The notes under the pieces are model-generated. The model was not told where the DNA came from and made no database searches. It worked only from the letters and a program-made list of their open reading frames with translations. The position numbers were made by a program, and so were the translations under genes. Below are positions 21,223 through 33,721 of a stretch of 64,000 nt of DNA, one piece after another. This DNA is from Bacillus solimangrovi. GTDB lineage: Bacteria > Bacillota > Bacilli > Bacillales > Bacillaceae_N. The stretch covers positions 148,876-212,875 of the forward strand of contig NZ_MJEH01000033.1 in assembly GCF_001742425.1 (NCBI RefSeq), read 5' to 3'. Positions within the stretch are counted from its first letter, which is position 1. The number at the start of each line of letters is the position of its first letter.

Positions 21223-22248
21223 ATGACGAAGGATAGAATTCCACGAGTAACCGTCATAGGTGGTGGGACGGGACTATCGGTTCTTCTTCGAGGATTGAAG
21301 AAGTTCCCAATAGACATAACAGCAATCGTAACAGTTGCTGACGACGGTGGGAGTTCAGGTCGCCTCCGAGATGAAATGGATATACCACCTCCAGGAGATG
21401 TAAGAAATGTAATAGCTGCACTTTCTGAAGTTGAACCACTTCTAGAAGAGTTATTTCAGCATAGATTTACAAATGGAGATGGATTAAATGGTCATCCTTT
21501 AGGAAATTTATTTCTTGCAGCAATGACATCTGTAACAGGAGATTTTGTTCATGCGATTCAAGAAACGAGTAAAGTATTGAACGTGAAAGGGAAAGTACTT
21601 CCTGCTGCGAATCGAAGCATCGTGCTCCATGCGGAAATGGAAGACGGTTCGATAATTACTGGGGAATCGAAAATTCCAACGTATAATCAGAAGATCAAAC
21701 GTGTCTTCTTATCACCAGAACATGTTGAACCGTTATCAGAAACAATTGAAGCAATTCAATGTGCTGACTTAATCGTAATCGGCCCTGGTAGCTTGTATAC
21801 GAGCATACTTCCAAACTTACTTGTTCATCACATTGGTGATCAAATTCAGAAAGCAACAGCAAAAAAAGTATATGTTTGTAATGTGATGACACAGGCTGGA
21901 GAAACGGTTGGTTATTCAGCAAGCCAACATGTCAGAGTACTCTATGACCATATGAAAACTCCATTTCTTGATTATGCAATTGTTAATAATGAACCAGTAT
22001 CTAACTTTATTCTAAAGCGTTATGAGCTTGAAGAATCAGTGCCTGTTGAACCTGATATTGATAAAGTTGAAGCGTTAGGCTTGCATGTTTTTAGTGATAA
22101 TTTTATTCTAGAACAAAATGAAATGGTTCGTCATGATACAGATAAAGTTGCAAACTTACTGTATCGTTTGTTGAATCGACAAGTCTATCACGTTTCAGAT
22201 GGTTCTAGGAAACCTACTGCAAGACTTAGAAAGCTTGGAGATGTTTAG
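21223..22248 (+). CDS. yvcK: YvcK/GlmR (CofD-like) protein
   Basis: A 341-residue CofD-fold protein. The N-terminal nucleotide-binding motif VIGGGTGLSVLLRGLK starts near residue 11, followed by TVADDGGSSGRLRDE and, later, LIVIGPGSLYTSILPNLLV near 190. B. subtilis YvcK (GlmR) binds UDP-GlcNAc, stimulates GlmS and is needed on gluconeogenic carbon sources. The ATG at 21223 follows AAAGGAAC; the upstream extension overlaps rapZ and was rejected. Conserved neighbour of rapZ and whiA. Confidence 0.94.
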   Translation: MTKDRIPRVTVIGGGTGLSVLLRGLKKFPIDITAIVTVADDGGSSGRLRDEMDIPPPGDVRNVIAALSEVEPLLEELFQHRFTNGDGLNGHPLGNLFLAAMTSVTGDFVHAIQETSKVLNVKGKVLPAANRSIVLHAEMEDGSIITGESKIPTYNQKIKRVFLSPEHVEPLSETIEAIQCADLIVIGPGSLYTSILPNLLVHHIGDQIQKATAKKVYVCNVMTQAGETVGYSASQHVRVLYDHMKTPFLDYAIVNNEPVSNFILKRYELEESVPVEPDIDKVEALGLHVFSDNFILEQNEMVRHDTDKVANLLYRLLNRQVYHVSDGSRKPTARLRKLGDV

Positions 22249-22256
22249 GTGTATGA

Positions 22257-22295
22257 GTCATAAGTGAGGAGAGAAGGTACGTTCTCACTTATGAC
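22257..22295 (+). promoter_or_regulatory. 12-bp perfect inverted repeat upstream of whiA
   Basis: GTCATAAGTGAG (22257-22268) and its exact complement CTCACTTATGAC (22284-22295) flank a 15-base purine-rich loop. There is no T run, so it is not a standard terminator. It lies between the yvcK stop and the whiA Shine-Dalgarno and could stabilise or process the operon mRNA. Confidence 0.5.
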
Positions 22296-22330
22296 AAGCA
22301 ACAAATATAGAAGGGGGTGTTGGCAATAGT

Positions 22331-23287
22331 ATGTCATTTGCATCAGAGACAAAAAAGGAATTAACACATATTGAAATTGACGGTTGTTGTGCAAAAGCTG
22401 AACTTTCAGCTCTTATTCGAATGAATGGTACACTTTCATTTGCTAATAGACAGATAGGGCTTGACGTACAAACAGAAAATGCAGCCATCGCTCGCCGAAT
22501 ATATACATTATTAAAAAGGCAATATGATGTAGGTGTGGAACTTCTCGTTCGAAAGAAGATGCGCCTGAAAAAAAATAATGTTTATATTGTCCGTTTAACA
22601 AACCGTGCTCGCGAAGTATTAGAAGAGTTAGGAATACTTGGAGATGGATTTACGTTTATTCGTACAATCTCTAAAGCGTTTACAAAGAAAAAATGTTGTA
22701 AACGAGCTTACTTAAGGGGAGCATTCTTAGCGGGGGGTTCTGTTAATAACCCTGAAACCTCTTCTTACCATTTAGAGATTTTCTCTCTGTATGAAGAACA
22801 TAATCACTCATTATGTGAATTAATGAACGCTTTCAACCTTAATGCTAAAACATTGGAAAGAAAAAAAGGGTTTATCACTTATTTAAAAGAAGGCGAAAAA
22901 ATTACTGAACTGCTAAACATCATTGGTGCACACCAAGCGTTATTACATTTTGAAGATGTTCGAATTGTTAGAGATATGAGGAATTCGGTAAATCGACTTG
23001 TCAATTGTGAAACAGCAAACTTGAATAAGACAATTGGTGCATCTATGAGACAAGTAGAGAATATTCGCTTTATCAAAGATACAGTTGGATTAGATGTTTT
23101 GCCTCAAAAACTACGTGAAATCGCTGAACTACGATACGAGTACCAAGATGTTACGTTAAAAGAGCTTGGAGAAATGGTGGAAAGTGGGAAGATTAGTAAA
23201 TCAGGTATTAATCATCGTCTTCGTAAAATTGATGAGCTAGCAAATAAATTGCGTCAGGGAGAATCGATTGTTACAAACTCCAATTAA
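22331..23287 (+). CDS. whiA: WhiA, LAGLIDADG-HTH DNA-binding protein
   Basis: A 318-residue homologue of the sporulation regulator WhiA. Residues about 1-215 form the degenerate homing-endonuclease (LAGLIDADG) fold, including [17 protein letters not shown] near 125; residues about 225-310 form the C-terminal helix-turn-helix ([20 protein letters not shown]...[10 protein letters not shown]). In Bacillus WhiA affects cell division and chromosome segregation; it is not known to cleave DNA. The ATG follows AGAAGGGGG. Tenth-turn hairpin 22257-22295 lies just upstream. Confidence 0.95.
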   Translation: MSFASETKKELTHIEIDGCCAKAELSALIRMNGTLSFANRQIGLDVQTENAAIARRIYTLLKRQYDVGVELLVRKKMRLKKNNVYIVRLTNRAREVLEELGILGDGFTFIRTISKAFTKKKCCKRAYLRGAFLAGGSVNNPETSSYHLEIFSLYEEHNHSLCELMNAFNLNAKTLERKKGFITYLKEGEKITELLNIIGAHQALLHFEDVRIVRDMRNSVNRLVNCETANLNKTIGASMRQVENIRFIKDTVGLDVLPQKLREIAELRYEYQDVTLKELGEMVESGKISKSGINHRLRKIDELANKLRQGESIVTNSN

Positions 23288-23356
23288 ATCACCAAAATGT
23301 TGAAACTTTGGCGAAGAATATAATGTAATCAGGAATAATAAAGGGGGTTGGTCGTA

Positions 23357-23614
23357 ATGGTAGAAAAAAAAGTAGAAGTTTTATTGAAATCAGGCTTACA
23401 GGCTCGTCCGGCAGCAATGTTTGTGCAAGAAGCAAATCGATATAAATCTGAAGTATTTTTAGAAAAAGACGGTAAAAAAGTTAACGCTAAAAGCATAATG
23501 GGATTAATGAGCTTAGCGGTGAGTTCAGGAACTGAAGTAACTTTGATTGCTGATGGTACTGATGAATCATTAGCAGTAGACGCATTAGTTAATTTTGTTA
23601 CAAAATCAGAATAA
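23357..23614 (+). CDS. crh: Crh, catabolite repression HPr-like protein
   Basis: An 85-residue HPr paralogue. Position 15, the phosphocarrier histidine of HPr, is Gln (GLQARPA), while the regulatory Ser46 is kept (NAKSIMG). It therefore cannot take part in PTS phosphotransfer but can be phosphorylated by HprK, also encoded in this window, and act as a CcpA co-repressor. The ATG at 23357 after AAAGGGGG gives the family length; a TTG nine bases upstream is rejected. Last gene of the operon, sharing a bidirectional terminator with clpP. Confidence 0.97.
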   Translation: MVEKKVEVLLKSGLQARPAAMFVQEANRYKSEVFLEKDGKKVNAKSIMGLMSLAVSSGTEVTLIADGTDESLAVDALVNFVTKSE

Positions 23615-23653
23615 TATAAGAAAGCCCTCCAAATAGGAGGGCTTTCTTATATT
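23613..23653. terminator. Bidirectional terminator between crh and clpP
   Basis: AATATAAGAAAGCCCTCC and its exact complement enclose an AAAT loop. A/T-rich arms on both sides serve both converging genes. Confidence 0.92.
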
Positions 23654-23655
23654 AA

Positions 23656-24240
23656 TTATTGTTCAGAAGTAAGAACTTTATCTACTAGACCATATTCAAC
23701 AGCTTCTTGAGCTGACATGAAATTATCGCGGTCTGTGTCACGCTCAATAATATCAAGCGGTTGACCTGTACGTTCAGAAAGAATCGTGTTTAACTTTTCT
23801 CTCATTTGGATGATGCGGCGAGCGTGGATTTCTATATCTGATGCTTGACCTTGCGTACCACCTAATGGTTGGTGAATCATTACTTCGCTATTAGGAAGTG
23901 CAAAACGTTTGCCTTCTTCCCCGGCAGCAAGTAAGAATGCACCCATCGATGCAGCCATTCCAATACAAATTGTTGATACTTTTGGTTTAATGAATTGCAT
24001 TGTATCGTAGATTGCCATTCCTGCTGTAATTGATCCACCTGGACTGTTAATGTATATTGATATGTCTTTCTCAGAATCTTCAGCAGTTAAGAAAAGTAGC
24101 TGTGAAACGATTGAATTTGCGACATTATCATCAATTGCTGAACCAAGCATAATAATACGATCCTTCAATAGACGAGAATAAATGTCATATGCGCGTTCAC
24201 CACGGTTTGTTTGTTCAATAACTGTAGGTATTAAATTCAT
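23656..24240 (-). CDS. clpP: ATP-dependent Clp protease proteolytic subunit
   Basis: Barrel-shaped serine peptidase working with ClpX, ClpC or ClpE in protein quality control and regulated proteolysis. The 194 residues carry the catalytic triad: Ser98 in GMAASMGAF, His123 in MIHQPLGG and the Asp of the DRDNFMSA region near 172. The start follows GGAGGATTT on the minus strand. It is monocistronic and lies behind a CtsR operator, so it should be induced by heat and protein stress. Confidence 0.98.
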   Translation of the reverse strand: MNLIPTVIEQTNRGERAYDIYSRLLKDRIIMLGSAIDDNVANSIVSQLLFLTAEDSEKDISIYINSPGGSITAGMAIYDTMQFIKPKVSTICIGMAASMGAFLLAAGEEGKRFALPNSEVMIHQPLGGTQGQASDIEIHARRIIQMREKLNTILSERTGQPLDIIERDTDRDNFMSAQEAVEYGLVDKVLTSEQ

Positions 24241-24302
24241 TTGAAATCCTCCTTATATTCCTGTTCTTGTATTACTACCAAATTAGCTTTTATGTACTTC
24301 AT

Positions 24303-24332
24303 ATCATACATCAAAAGGTCAATGAAGGTCAA
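24303..24332 (-). promoter_or_regulatory. clpP promoter
   Basis: Read on the minus strand: TTGACC (complement of 24327-24332), an 18-bp spacer and TATGAT (complement of 24303-24308). The CtsR operator covers the -35 element and the spacer. Confidence 0.75.
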
Positions 24333-24333
24333 A
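24317..24333 (+). promoter_or_regulatory. CtsR operator of clpP
   Basis: GGTCAAT-GAA-GGTCAAA is a heptad direct repeat with three-base spacing and one mismatch to the CtsR consensus (A/GGTCAAA-NAN-A/GGTCAAA). It overlaps the clpP -35, the classic repressing position. Confidence 0.88.
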
Positions 24334-24509
24334 CAAGAGGCTTATGAAAATAGCTCTTTGTTGATTCTAACATTGATAGGAGTCTGCATATAGCAGATAA
24401 GATAATTATCTATATTATGATGTATATTCTCTACCTATTCTAATCTTTCCTGTTCAAATCACAAGTAAACCCACTTTTTCTGATTCTTTTCTTATACATA
24501 TGCACTTGC

Positions 24510-24538
24510 TTGCAAATAAAGGGTTATCGAGTTATAAT
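24510..24538 (+). promoter_or_regulatory. Promoter of tRNA-Arg
   Basis: TTGCAA (24510-24515), a 17-bp spacer and TATAAT (24533-24538), ending 22 bases before the tRNA. Bases 24334-24509 upstream hold nothing recognisable. Confidence 0.82.
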
Positions 24539-24559
24539 AGCAGTTGTGTTTTTATACGT

Positions 24560-24631
24560 GCCCCCGTGGTGTAACGGATAACACGTAAGATTCCGGTTCT
24601 TGAAATGTGGGTTCGATTCCTGCCGGGGGCG
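24560..24631 (+). tRNA. tRNA-Arg (anticodon CCG)
   Basis: A 72-base cloverleaf. Acceptor stem GCCCCCG/CGGGGGC, D arm GTGT/ACAC, anticodon stem TAAGA/TCTTG with loop TTCCGGT giving anticodon CCG (reads CGG), and a T arm with loop TTCGATT. The discriminator base is G and no CCA is encoded. It is a single-gene unit with its own promoter and terminator. Confidence 0.93.
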
Positions 24632-24636
24632 TAACG

Positions 24637-24676
24637 TAAAACTCCTTTCTCATTGTATGAGAAGGGAGTTTTTTTG
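24637..24676 (+). terminator. Terminator of tRNA-Arg
   Basis: AAACTCCTTTCTCA pairs with TGAGAAGGGAGTTT (one G-T pair), followed by TTTT. Confidence 0.9.
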
Positions 24677-24826
24677 CGATTTAAGTACATATGTCATGAA
24701 GAGTGAGTATATAGCATAAAAAATCAATAAAGGTATTTTAAATAAACGACAACGTTCATAGGTAAGGTTTTCATACCAAAAGTTGAGGTTTATATTGTAC
24801 AATAAAAGATAGAGGGGGGAGAGAAA

Positions 24827-26134
24827 GTGGAATTAGGTCTCTTTCAACAACAAACTTTGAAACTGGTGATGACAACTGAACTTCGTCAAGCTATTACATT
24901 ACTACAGTATTCAGCTATGGATTTGACTGAATATCTTCAGGAACAATCGTTAGAAAATCCCCTTATTGAATTAAAAGAGCCATTGTGGGAGCAAGGTTTT
25001 TACAAAAGTACACACAAGCATGAATCCGATGTAAATCCACTAGACTTCGTAAGTAATGAACATCGAACGCTTCAAGATGATTTATTAACTCAAATTCGTC
25101 TTTTGCACTTAGTTGAAGGCGATTATCCGATTATTAGATATATGATATTATTATTAGATGAAAATGGTTATTTTCATGAAGATTTAGAGCTAGTAGCGGA
25201 GAAATTTTCTGTTGGTTATGAATATGTAGAGGAATTGTTAAAATGCTTACAAACATTAGACCCGATCGGTGTCGGTGCGAGAAGCTTAGGTGAATGTCTA
25301 TACCTTCAACTGAAAAATAACGATAAAATAGAAGAAATTGCATTGGAAATTGTACTCAATGACTTAGAATTATTAGCAGATAAGAAGTGGAAGCAAATAG
25401 TTAAGAAATATGGCGTTTCATTGCCTTATATTCAGACGATATATGATTCTTTGAAGACATTGAATCCACGCCCTGGATCGTCCTATAACACATCTATCTC
25501 AAATTATATTGTGCCTGAGTTAGCGGTACAAGAGGATGAAGGTATGTTCTCAGTATCATTTAACGATCAAAGTTTGCCGCAAATATCTGTAAATGAGAAG
25601 TATCAGGGATATCTAAAAGGAACAAAACAAGACGATCTTACAAAATACGTAGCTGATAAATATCAGCAAGTCATGTGGTTGCAAAAAAGTATCGAGCAGA
25701 GACGGTTAACGTTATTGAAAGTCATGATAACAATTATTGAGAAGCAACCGAACTTTTTTAAAAAGGGACCAAAGTATCTAAAACCGATGACATTAAAAGA
25801 TGTAGCAGAAGAAACTGAGCTGCATGAATCGACAGTAAGTCGCGCAACTACTGGTAAGTATGTTCAAACGCCACATGGGGTCTTTGAGTTGAAAGTGTTT
25901 TTTTCATCTTCGATTCCAATGAGTCAAGGTGGGGATACATCATCTACCGAAGTGAAAAATGAGTTAAAACAATTAATCGATGATGAAGATAAAAAGAAAC
26001 CACTCTCAGATCAGCGGTTAGTAGAATTGTTGAAAGATAAACATGGGTTTGTTGTATCAAGGCGAACGGTTGCCAAATATCGAGATCAACTAAAAATTCC
26101 AGCTAGTTCTAAACGCAGGCGTTATGATGATTAA
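24827..26134 (+). CDS. rpoN: RNA polymerase sigma-54 factor (SigL/RpoN)
   Basis: A 435-residue sigma-54. Region I is Gln/Leu-rich (GLFQQQTLKLVMTTELRQAI at the start), the core-binding domain spans about residues 80-250, an HTH lies near 320-340 (LKDVAEETELHESTVSRAT), and the RpoN box is RRTVAKYRDQLKIP near 415. The GTG start follows AGAGGGGGGAGA. It directs activator-dependent -24/-12 promoters; no enhancer-binding activator is encoded in this window. The small redox gene downstream starts 15 bases past its stop. Confidence 0.96.
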   Translation: MELGLFQQQTLKLVMTTELRQAITLLQYSAMDLTEYLQEQSLENPLIELKEPLWEQGFYKSTHKHESDVNPLDFVSNEHRTLQDDLLTQIRLLHLVEGDYPIIRYMILLLDENGYFHEDLELVAEKFSVGYEYVEELLKCLQTLDPIGVGARSLGECLYLQLKNNDKIEEIALEIVLNDLELLADKKWKQIVKKYGVSLPYIQTIYDSLKTLNPRPGSSYNTSISNYIVPELAVQEDEGMFSVSFNDQSLPQISVNEKYQGYLKGTKQDDLTKYVADKYQQVMWLQKSIEQRRLTLLKVMITIIEKQPNFFKKGPKYLKPMTLKDVAEETELHESTVSRATTGKYVQTPHGVFELKVFFSSSIPMSQGGDTSSTEVKNELKQLIDDEDKKKPLSDQRLVELLKDKHGFVVSRRTVAKYRDQLKIPASSKRRRYDD

Positions 26135-26148
26135 TGAGGAGAATCGAT

Positions 26149-26400
26149 ATGAATGCAATGAAAGTTGTGATGTATTCACGCAAACAATGTCCACTCTGTG
26201 AAAAAGCTAAGATACAGTTATTGGCTCTACAAACAGAGTTTCAATTTGAATTTGAAGAAGTAGATATTTATGAGAATGACAGTTTATTAGAGCGATATCA
26301 ATTAATGATACCGGTCGTTGAAATTAATGGTGAAGAAGTGGAATATGGACAAATTGTGAAAGAGAACATAAGAAAACGCTTACTTAAAAAAATGATGTAG
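26149..26400 (+). CDS. Glutaredoxin-like protein
   Basis: An 83-residue thioredoxin-fold protein of the DUF836/glutaredoxin-like group. The redox motif CPLC is at residues 14-17, and MIPVVEINGEEV provides the cis-Pro segment before the last beta strand. The ATG at 26149 has GAGGAG seven bases upstream; an earlier in-frame ATG overlaps the rpoN stop. Likely co-transcribed with rpoN. Its partner is unknown. Confidence 0.8.
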   Translation: MNAMKVVMYSRKQCPLCEKAKIQLLALQTEFQFEFEEVDIYENDSLLERYQLMIPVVEINGEEVEYGQIVKENIRKRLLKKMM

Positions 26401-26418
26401 TTGTTTATTGCATGTGCA

Positions 26419-26463
26419 AATGATTCCTGTTATATTAAAAACGTAGCAGGAATGATTTTTTTT
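26419..26463 (+). terminator. Terminator after the rpoN unit
   Basis: AATGATTCCTGTTA pairs imperfectly with TAGCAGGAATGATT (one mismatch, one G-T pair) around an 11-base loop, followed by a run of T. Confidence 0.8.
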
Positions 26464-26471
26464 ACGACTAT

Positions 26472-26507
26472 TGGGACATAATATGCATAAGAGGGACGAT
26501 ATTGGTC
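26472..26507 (+). promoter_or_regulatory. Probable CggR operator
   Basis: Two repeats with exactly the 20-bp period of the B. subtilis operator: TGGGAC-N6-TGCA, four bases, then AGGGAC-N6-GGTC. The consensus is CGGGAC-N6-TGTC twice, so both GGGAC half-sites are kept and both TGTC half-sites are degenerate. It lies 44 bases upstream of cggR, the autoregulatory position. I could not place a convincing -35/-10 pair around it. Confidence 0.65.
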
Positions 26508-26550
26508 CAGTACATGTAATTGTATTAAAAGTCATAAAGGAGTCAAAGGT

Positions 26551-27582
26551 ATGAAATCATTACTTGATGTCCAACAAAAATTGTTACCTGAATTATTAGA
26601 AGTTATGCAAAAGCGCTACCGAATTTTGCAATACATTCGGTTTATGCAACCAATTGGACGAAGAAACTTGGCAGCCTATTTAGGTGTAACAGAACGAGTG
26701 CTTCGTTCAGAAGTAAGCTTCCTTAAGGATCAGGGACTTCTAAAAGTTTCTTCAAGTGGAATGGAATTAAAGGAAGATGGACAAAAACTGCTACTACAGC
26801 TTGAAGATATTATGAAAGAAGTTCTTGGATTAAGCGGTTTAGAAAAAAGACTTAAGGAAATATTAAAGTTGGAACGCGTAATTGTTGTTTCAGGTAATAG
26901 CGACACAGAAGATTTAACAAAGCTAGAAATGGGTCGTGCATCTGTCGCATGTATGAAAACGTACTATGAAGAAGAAAATACAATAGCAGTGACAGGTGGA
27001 ACAACAATGGCAGCTGTTGCAGAAATGATGACCCCTGATTTAAAAGGAAAGAAACAATTCTTCGTTCCTGCAAGAGGTGGAATAGGAGAAAATGTAAAAA
27101 ATCAGGCAAACACAATTTGTGCAAAAATGGCTGAGCAAGCAGGCGGTGAATACCGATTGTTACATGTCCCAGATCAGTTAAGTGAGCAAACTTACAGGTC
27201 AATTCTTGCAGAGAATTCTGTGAAAGAAGTTGTTGATTTAATTAAATCTTCAACAATGGTGGTTCATGGTATAGGAGAAGGCTTGATGATGGCGGAAAGG
27301 CGTAAAACAGATATGCATGATATTGCTAAACTCCGTCAAAGTAAGGCTGTTGCTGAAGCATTTGGATATTACTTTAACAGTGAAGGAGAAGTTGTACATC
27401 ATGTTACAACAGTAGGAATCCAGCTTGAAGATTTAAAAAATATTCAATCTGTAATTGCTGTTGCAGGAGGTACATCCAAAGCAGAAGCCATTTATGCTTA
27501 TCTAAAGCAAGGAACAAGCAAAGTCCTTGTAACTGATGAACAGGCTGCATTAAAGATAATAGAAATCAATAAAAAGAAATAA
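26551..27582 (+). CDS. cggR: CggR, central glycolytic genes regulator
   Basis: A 343-residue SorC/DeoR-type repressor. An N-terminal winged HTH lies at about residues 30-75 (GRRNLAAYLGVTERVLRSEV) and the sugar-binding SorC domain spans about 90-343, with ITVTGGTTMAAV-like phosphate contacts near 150. In B. subtilis CggR represses the cggR-gapA-pgk-tpiA-pgm-eno operon and is released by fructose-1,6-bisphosphate. Here it heads exactly that gene set and has a CggR-like operator upstream. Start after AAAGGAG. Confidence 0.96.
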   Translation: MKSLLDVQQKLLPELLEVMQKRYRILQYIRFMQPIGRRNLAAYLGVTERVLRSEVSFLKDQGLLKVSSSGMELKEDGQKLLLQLEDIMKEVLGLSGLEKRLKEILKLERVIVVSGNSDTEDLTKLEMGRASVACMKTYYEEENTIAVTGGTTMAAVAEMMTPDLKGKKQFFVPARGGIGENVKNQANTICAKMAEQAGGEYRLLHVPDQLSEQTYRSILAENSVKEVVDLIKSSTMVVHGIGEGLMMAERRKTDMHDIAKLRQSKAVAEAFGYYFNSEGEVVHHVTTVGIQLEDLKNIQSVIAVAGGTSKAEAIYAYLKQGTSKVLVTDEQAALKIIEINKKK

Positions 27583-27599
27583 TGGTTTGCGTGCAATGA

Positions 27600-27617
27600 A
27601 CTTGGTCACATACCAAG
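27600..27617 (+). promoter_or_regulatory. Stem-loop between cggR and gapA (mRNA processing/stability)
   Basis: CTTGGT and ACCAAG pair perfectly around a CACAT loop, 18 bases past the cggR stop. In B. subtilis the cggR-gapA mRNA is cut near the end of cggR and a stem-loop at this place stabilises the gapA part; the position suggests the same here. No T run, so not a terminator. Confidence 0.55.
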
Positions 27618-27660
27618 CTCTCTATTATAAATTTGTACTTAATTTTAAGGAGGAATTATC

Positions 27661-28668
27661 ATGGCAGTAAAAATTGGTATTAATGGATTTGGTCGTATTG
27701 GACGTGTTGTATTCCGAGCAGCACTTAAAAACCCTAACGTAGAGGTTGTAGCGGTAAACGACTTAACTGATGCAAATATGCTAGCACACCTTTTACAATA
27801 TGATTCAATACACGGAAAGTTAGATGCAAAAGTAGAAGTTAATGGTAATAACCTAGTAGTAGATGGACAAGAAATTGTCGTTAAAGCAGAACGTGACCCA
27901 GCAAACCTTGGTTGGGGAGATTTAGGTGTAGAAGTAGTTGTTGAATCTACTGGACGTTTCACTGCACGTAATGATGCTGCGAAACATCTTGAAGCAGGTG
28001 CAAAGAAAGTTGTTATCTCTGCTCCAGCAACTGATGAAGATATTTCTGTTGTATTAGGTGTTAACGAAGAATCTTATGATCCAGCAAATCATCACGTAAT
28101 CTCAAATGCTTCTTGTACTACAAACTGCTTAGCACCATTTGCGAAAGTTCTTAATGATAAATTCGGTCTAAAACGCGGTATGATGACAACAGTTCACTCA
28201 TATACAAATGATCAACAAATCTTAGACCTTCCACATAAAGATTACCGTCGTGCACGTGCAGCAGCAGAATCAATCATTCCAACAACTACTGGTGCAGCGA
28301 AAGCAGTTGCAAAAGTTCTTCCTGAACTAAAAGGAAAACTTAATGGTATGGCAATGCGTGTACCTACACCAAACGTATCACTTGTAGACCTTGTTGCTGA
28401 ACTTGATACAAACGTTACAGCTGAAGATGTAAATGCAGCATTAAAAGAAGCTGCTGAAGGTCCTTTGAAAGGTGTTCTTTCATACAATGATTTGCCATTA
28501 GTATCTCGTGACTACAATGGTGATCCTTCTTCTTCAACTGTTGATGGTTTATCAACGATGGTATTAGAAGATAATATGGTTAAAGTTGTATCTTGGTACG
28601 ATAACGAGAGTGGTTATTCTCACCGCGTAGTAGACCTTGTAGATTATATCGGAAGTAAAGGCCTGTAA
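27661..28668 (+). CDS. gapA: Glyceraldehyde-3-phosphate dehydrogenase (glycolytic, NAD)
   Basis: Catalyses oxidation of glyceraldehyde-3-phosphate to 1,3-bisphosphoglycerate. The 335 residues show the Rossmann motif INGFGRIGR at 7-15, NAD-selective Asp in AVNDLTD near 34 and the catalytic Cys in [12 protein letters not shown] near 152. The start follows AAGGAGGAATT. Downstream of its repressor cggR, with pgk next, it is the glycolytic GapA rather than the gluconeogenic GapB. Codon use is strongly biased, as expected for a highly expressed gene. Confidence 0.98.
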   Translation: MAVKIGINGFGRIGRVVFRAALKNPNVEVVAVNDLTDANMLAHLLQYDSIHGKLDAKVEVNGNNLVVDGQEIVVKAERDPANLGWGDLGVEVVVESTGRFTARNDAAKHLEAGAKKVVISAPATDEDISVVLGVNEESYDPANHHVISNASCTTNCLAPFAKVLNDKFGLKRGMMTTVHSYTNDQQILDLPHKDYRRARAAAESIIPTTTGAAKAVAKVLPELKGKLNGMAMRVPTPNVSLVDLVAELDTNVTAEDVNAALKEAAEGPLKGVLSYNDLPLVSRDYNGDPSSSTVDGLSTMVLEDNMVKVVSWYDNESGYSHRVVDLVDYIGSKGL

Positions 28669-28728
28669 GAAATTAAGGTGTTCATAAGGTCTTTGACGAA
28701 AACTTTTCATGATTTTCCTTAATTTTCT

Positions 28729-28757
28729 TTGAACCCTTATGAAACAATGCTTATAAT
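28729..28757 (+). promoter_or_regulatory. Sigma-A promoter upstream of pgk
   Basis: TTGAAC (28729-28734) and consensus TATAAT (28752-28757) with a 17-bp spacer. Transcripts would start near 28764 and must cross a strong terminator before reaching pgk. Confidence 0.75.
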
Positions 28758-28767
28758 CTTGTATAGT

Positions 28768-28852
28768 GCTTCCGTTTTCGGAAGTGAATATTGAGGAAGC
28801 AAAGAAGGGAGCGGGAAGCTGTTCGCTTCCTGCCCCTTCTTGTTTTTTCTTT
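28768..28852 (+). promoter_or_regulatory. Attenuator-like leader upstream of pgk, including a strong terminator
   Basis: Between the promoter and pgk lies hairpin 1 (CTTCCG-TTTT-CGGAAG at 28769-28784) and a very strong terminator at 28802-28850: AAGAAGGG and GCGGGAAGC pair with GCTTCCTGC and CCCTTCTT (17 pairs, one bulge), followed by GTTTTTTCT. GGAAGC/GCTTCC segments recur five times, so alternative pairings are possible. It may end the gapA transcript, regulate pgk, or both. Confidence 0.6.
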
Positions 28853-28905
28853 TAGCCAATGTGTTAAGTTCATGAAGCAAGCAAGATTAAAGGAGGACTT
28901 GGGTG

Positions 28906-30090
28906 ATGGACAAACAGACGATTCGCGATATTGAAGTCAAAGGGAAAAGGGTCTTTTGCCGTGTTGATTTCAATGTGCCAATGAGCGAAGGTAAAGTAAC
29001 GGATGATACACGTATCCGAGCTGCTTTACCGACAATCAAACATCTTACAGAGCAAGGTGCAAAAGTCATTCTTGCAAGTCATCTTGGACGTCCAAAGGGA
29101 GCGGTAGTTGAAGAACTTCGTTTGGATGCAGCAGCGGAACGTTTAGGTGCCCTTCTTAATCAAGAAGTTGCCAAGGTTAACGAAGCAGTTGGAGCGGAAG
29201 TTGAGCAAGCAATTTCTAAAATGGAAGAAGGGGATGTTCTTCTATTAGAAAACGTTCGTTTCTATCCTGGTGAGAAGAAAAATGACCCTGAATTCGCTAA
29301 GCAGTTAGCTTCACTTGCCGATATCTATGTGAATGATGCGTTTGGTGCTGCACATCGTGCACATGCATCAACAGCAGGTGTTGCAGAACATCTTCCAGCA
29401 GTTGCAGGCTTTTTAATGGAGAAGGAATTAGAAGTGCTTGGTAAGGCATTATCTAATCCTGAGCGTCCTTTTACAGCCATTATTGGTGGAGCTAAAGTAA
29501 AAGATAAGATCGGCGTTATTGATCACCTATTAGATAAAGTTGATAACTTAATCATTGGTGGCGGTCTTGCATACACATTCATTAAGGCGCAAGGTCATGA
29601 TGTTGGTCAATCACTTCTAGAAGAAGATAAGATTGAACTTGCAAAAGAATTCATGGCAAAAGCGAAAGAGAAAGGCGTTAACTTCTATATGCCTGTTGAT
29701 GGTGTTGTTGCGAATGAATTTTCACCTGATGCCAAAACAGATGTAGTTTCTATTGACTCAATTCCTAGTGATTGGGAAGCACTTGATATTGGTCCAAAAA
29801 CAGTTGAGACGTATAAAGATGTTATACAAGGTTCCAAGTTAGTTATTTGGAATGGACCAATGGGAGTATTTGAGTTTGACAAATTTGCGAACGGTACAAA
29901 AGGTGTGGCAGAAGCGCTTGCAGAAGCGAAAGACACATATTCCGTAATCGGTGGAGGCGACTCAGCTGCAGCAGTAGAAAAGTTCAACTTAGCTGATAAA
30001 ATGAGCCATATTTCTACTGGTGGCGGTGCTTCTCTAGAGTTCATGGAAGGGAAAATTCTTCCGGGTGTAGCAGCGTTGAACGACAAATAA
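28906..30090 (+). CDS. pgk: Phosphoglycerate kinase
   Basis: Transfers the acyl phosphate of 1,3-bisphosphoglycerate to ADP. The 394 residues begin with the substrate-binding [19 protein letters not shown] region and contain ASHLGRPKG near 60, [11 protein letters not shown] near 113, and the nucleotide-binding [14 protein letters not shown] and [10 protein letters not shown] segments in the C-terminal lobe. The ATG at 28906 lies nine bases after AGGAGG; a GTG three bases earlier is possible. tpiA follows after 21 bases. Confidence 0.98.
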   Translation: MDKQTIRDIEVKGKRVFCRVDFNVPMSEGKVTDDTRIRAALPTIKHLTEQGAKVILASHLGRPKGAVVEELRLDAAAERLGALLNQEVAKVNEAVGAEVEQAISKMEEGDVLLLENVRFYPGEKKNDPEFAKQLASLADIYVNDAFGAAHRAHASTAGVAEHLPAVAGFLMEKELEVLGKALSNPERPFTAIIGGAKVKDKIGVIDHLLDKVDNLIIGGGLAYTFIKAQGHDVGQSLLEEDKIELAKEFMAKAKEKGVNFYMPVDGVVANEFSPDAKTDVVSIDSIPSDWEALDIGPKTVETYKDVIQGSKLVIWNGPMGVFEFDKFANGTKGVAEALAEAKDTYSVIGGGDSAAAVEKFNLADKMSHISTGGGASLEFMEGKILPGVAALNDK

Positions 30091-30102
30091 ACTAGACATT
30101 GA

Positions 30103-32401
<2,299 letters not shown>

Positions 32402-32432
32402 AATGTACAGTATTGGAAGGAGAGAATGTTAA

Positions 32433-33716
<1,284 letters not shown>

Positions 33717-33721
33717 ATTGT

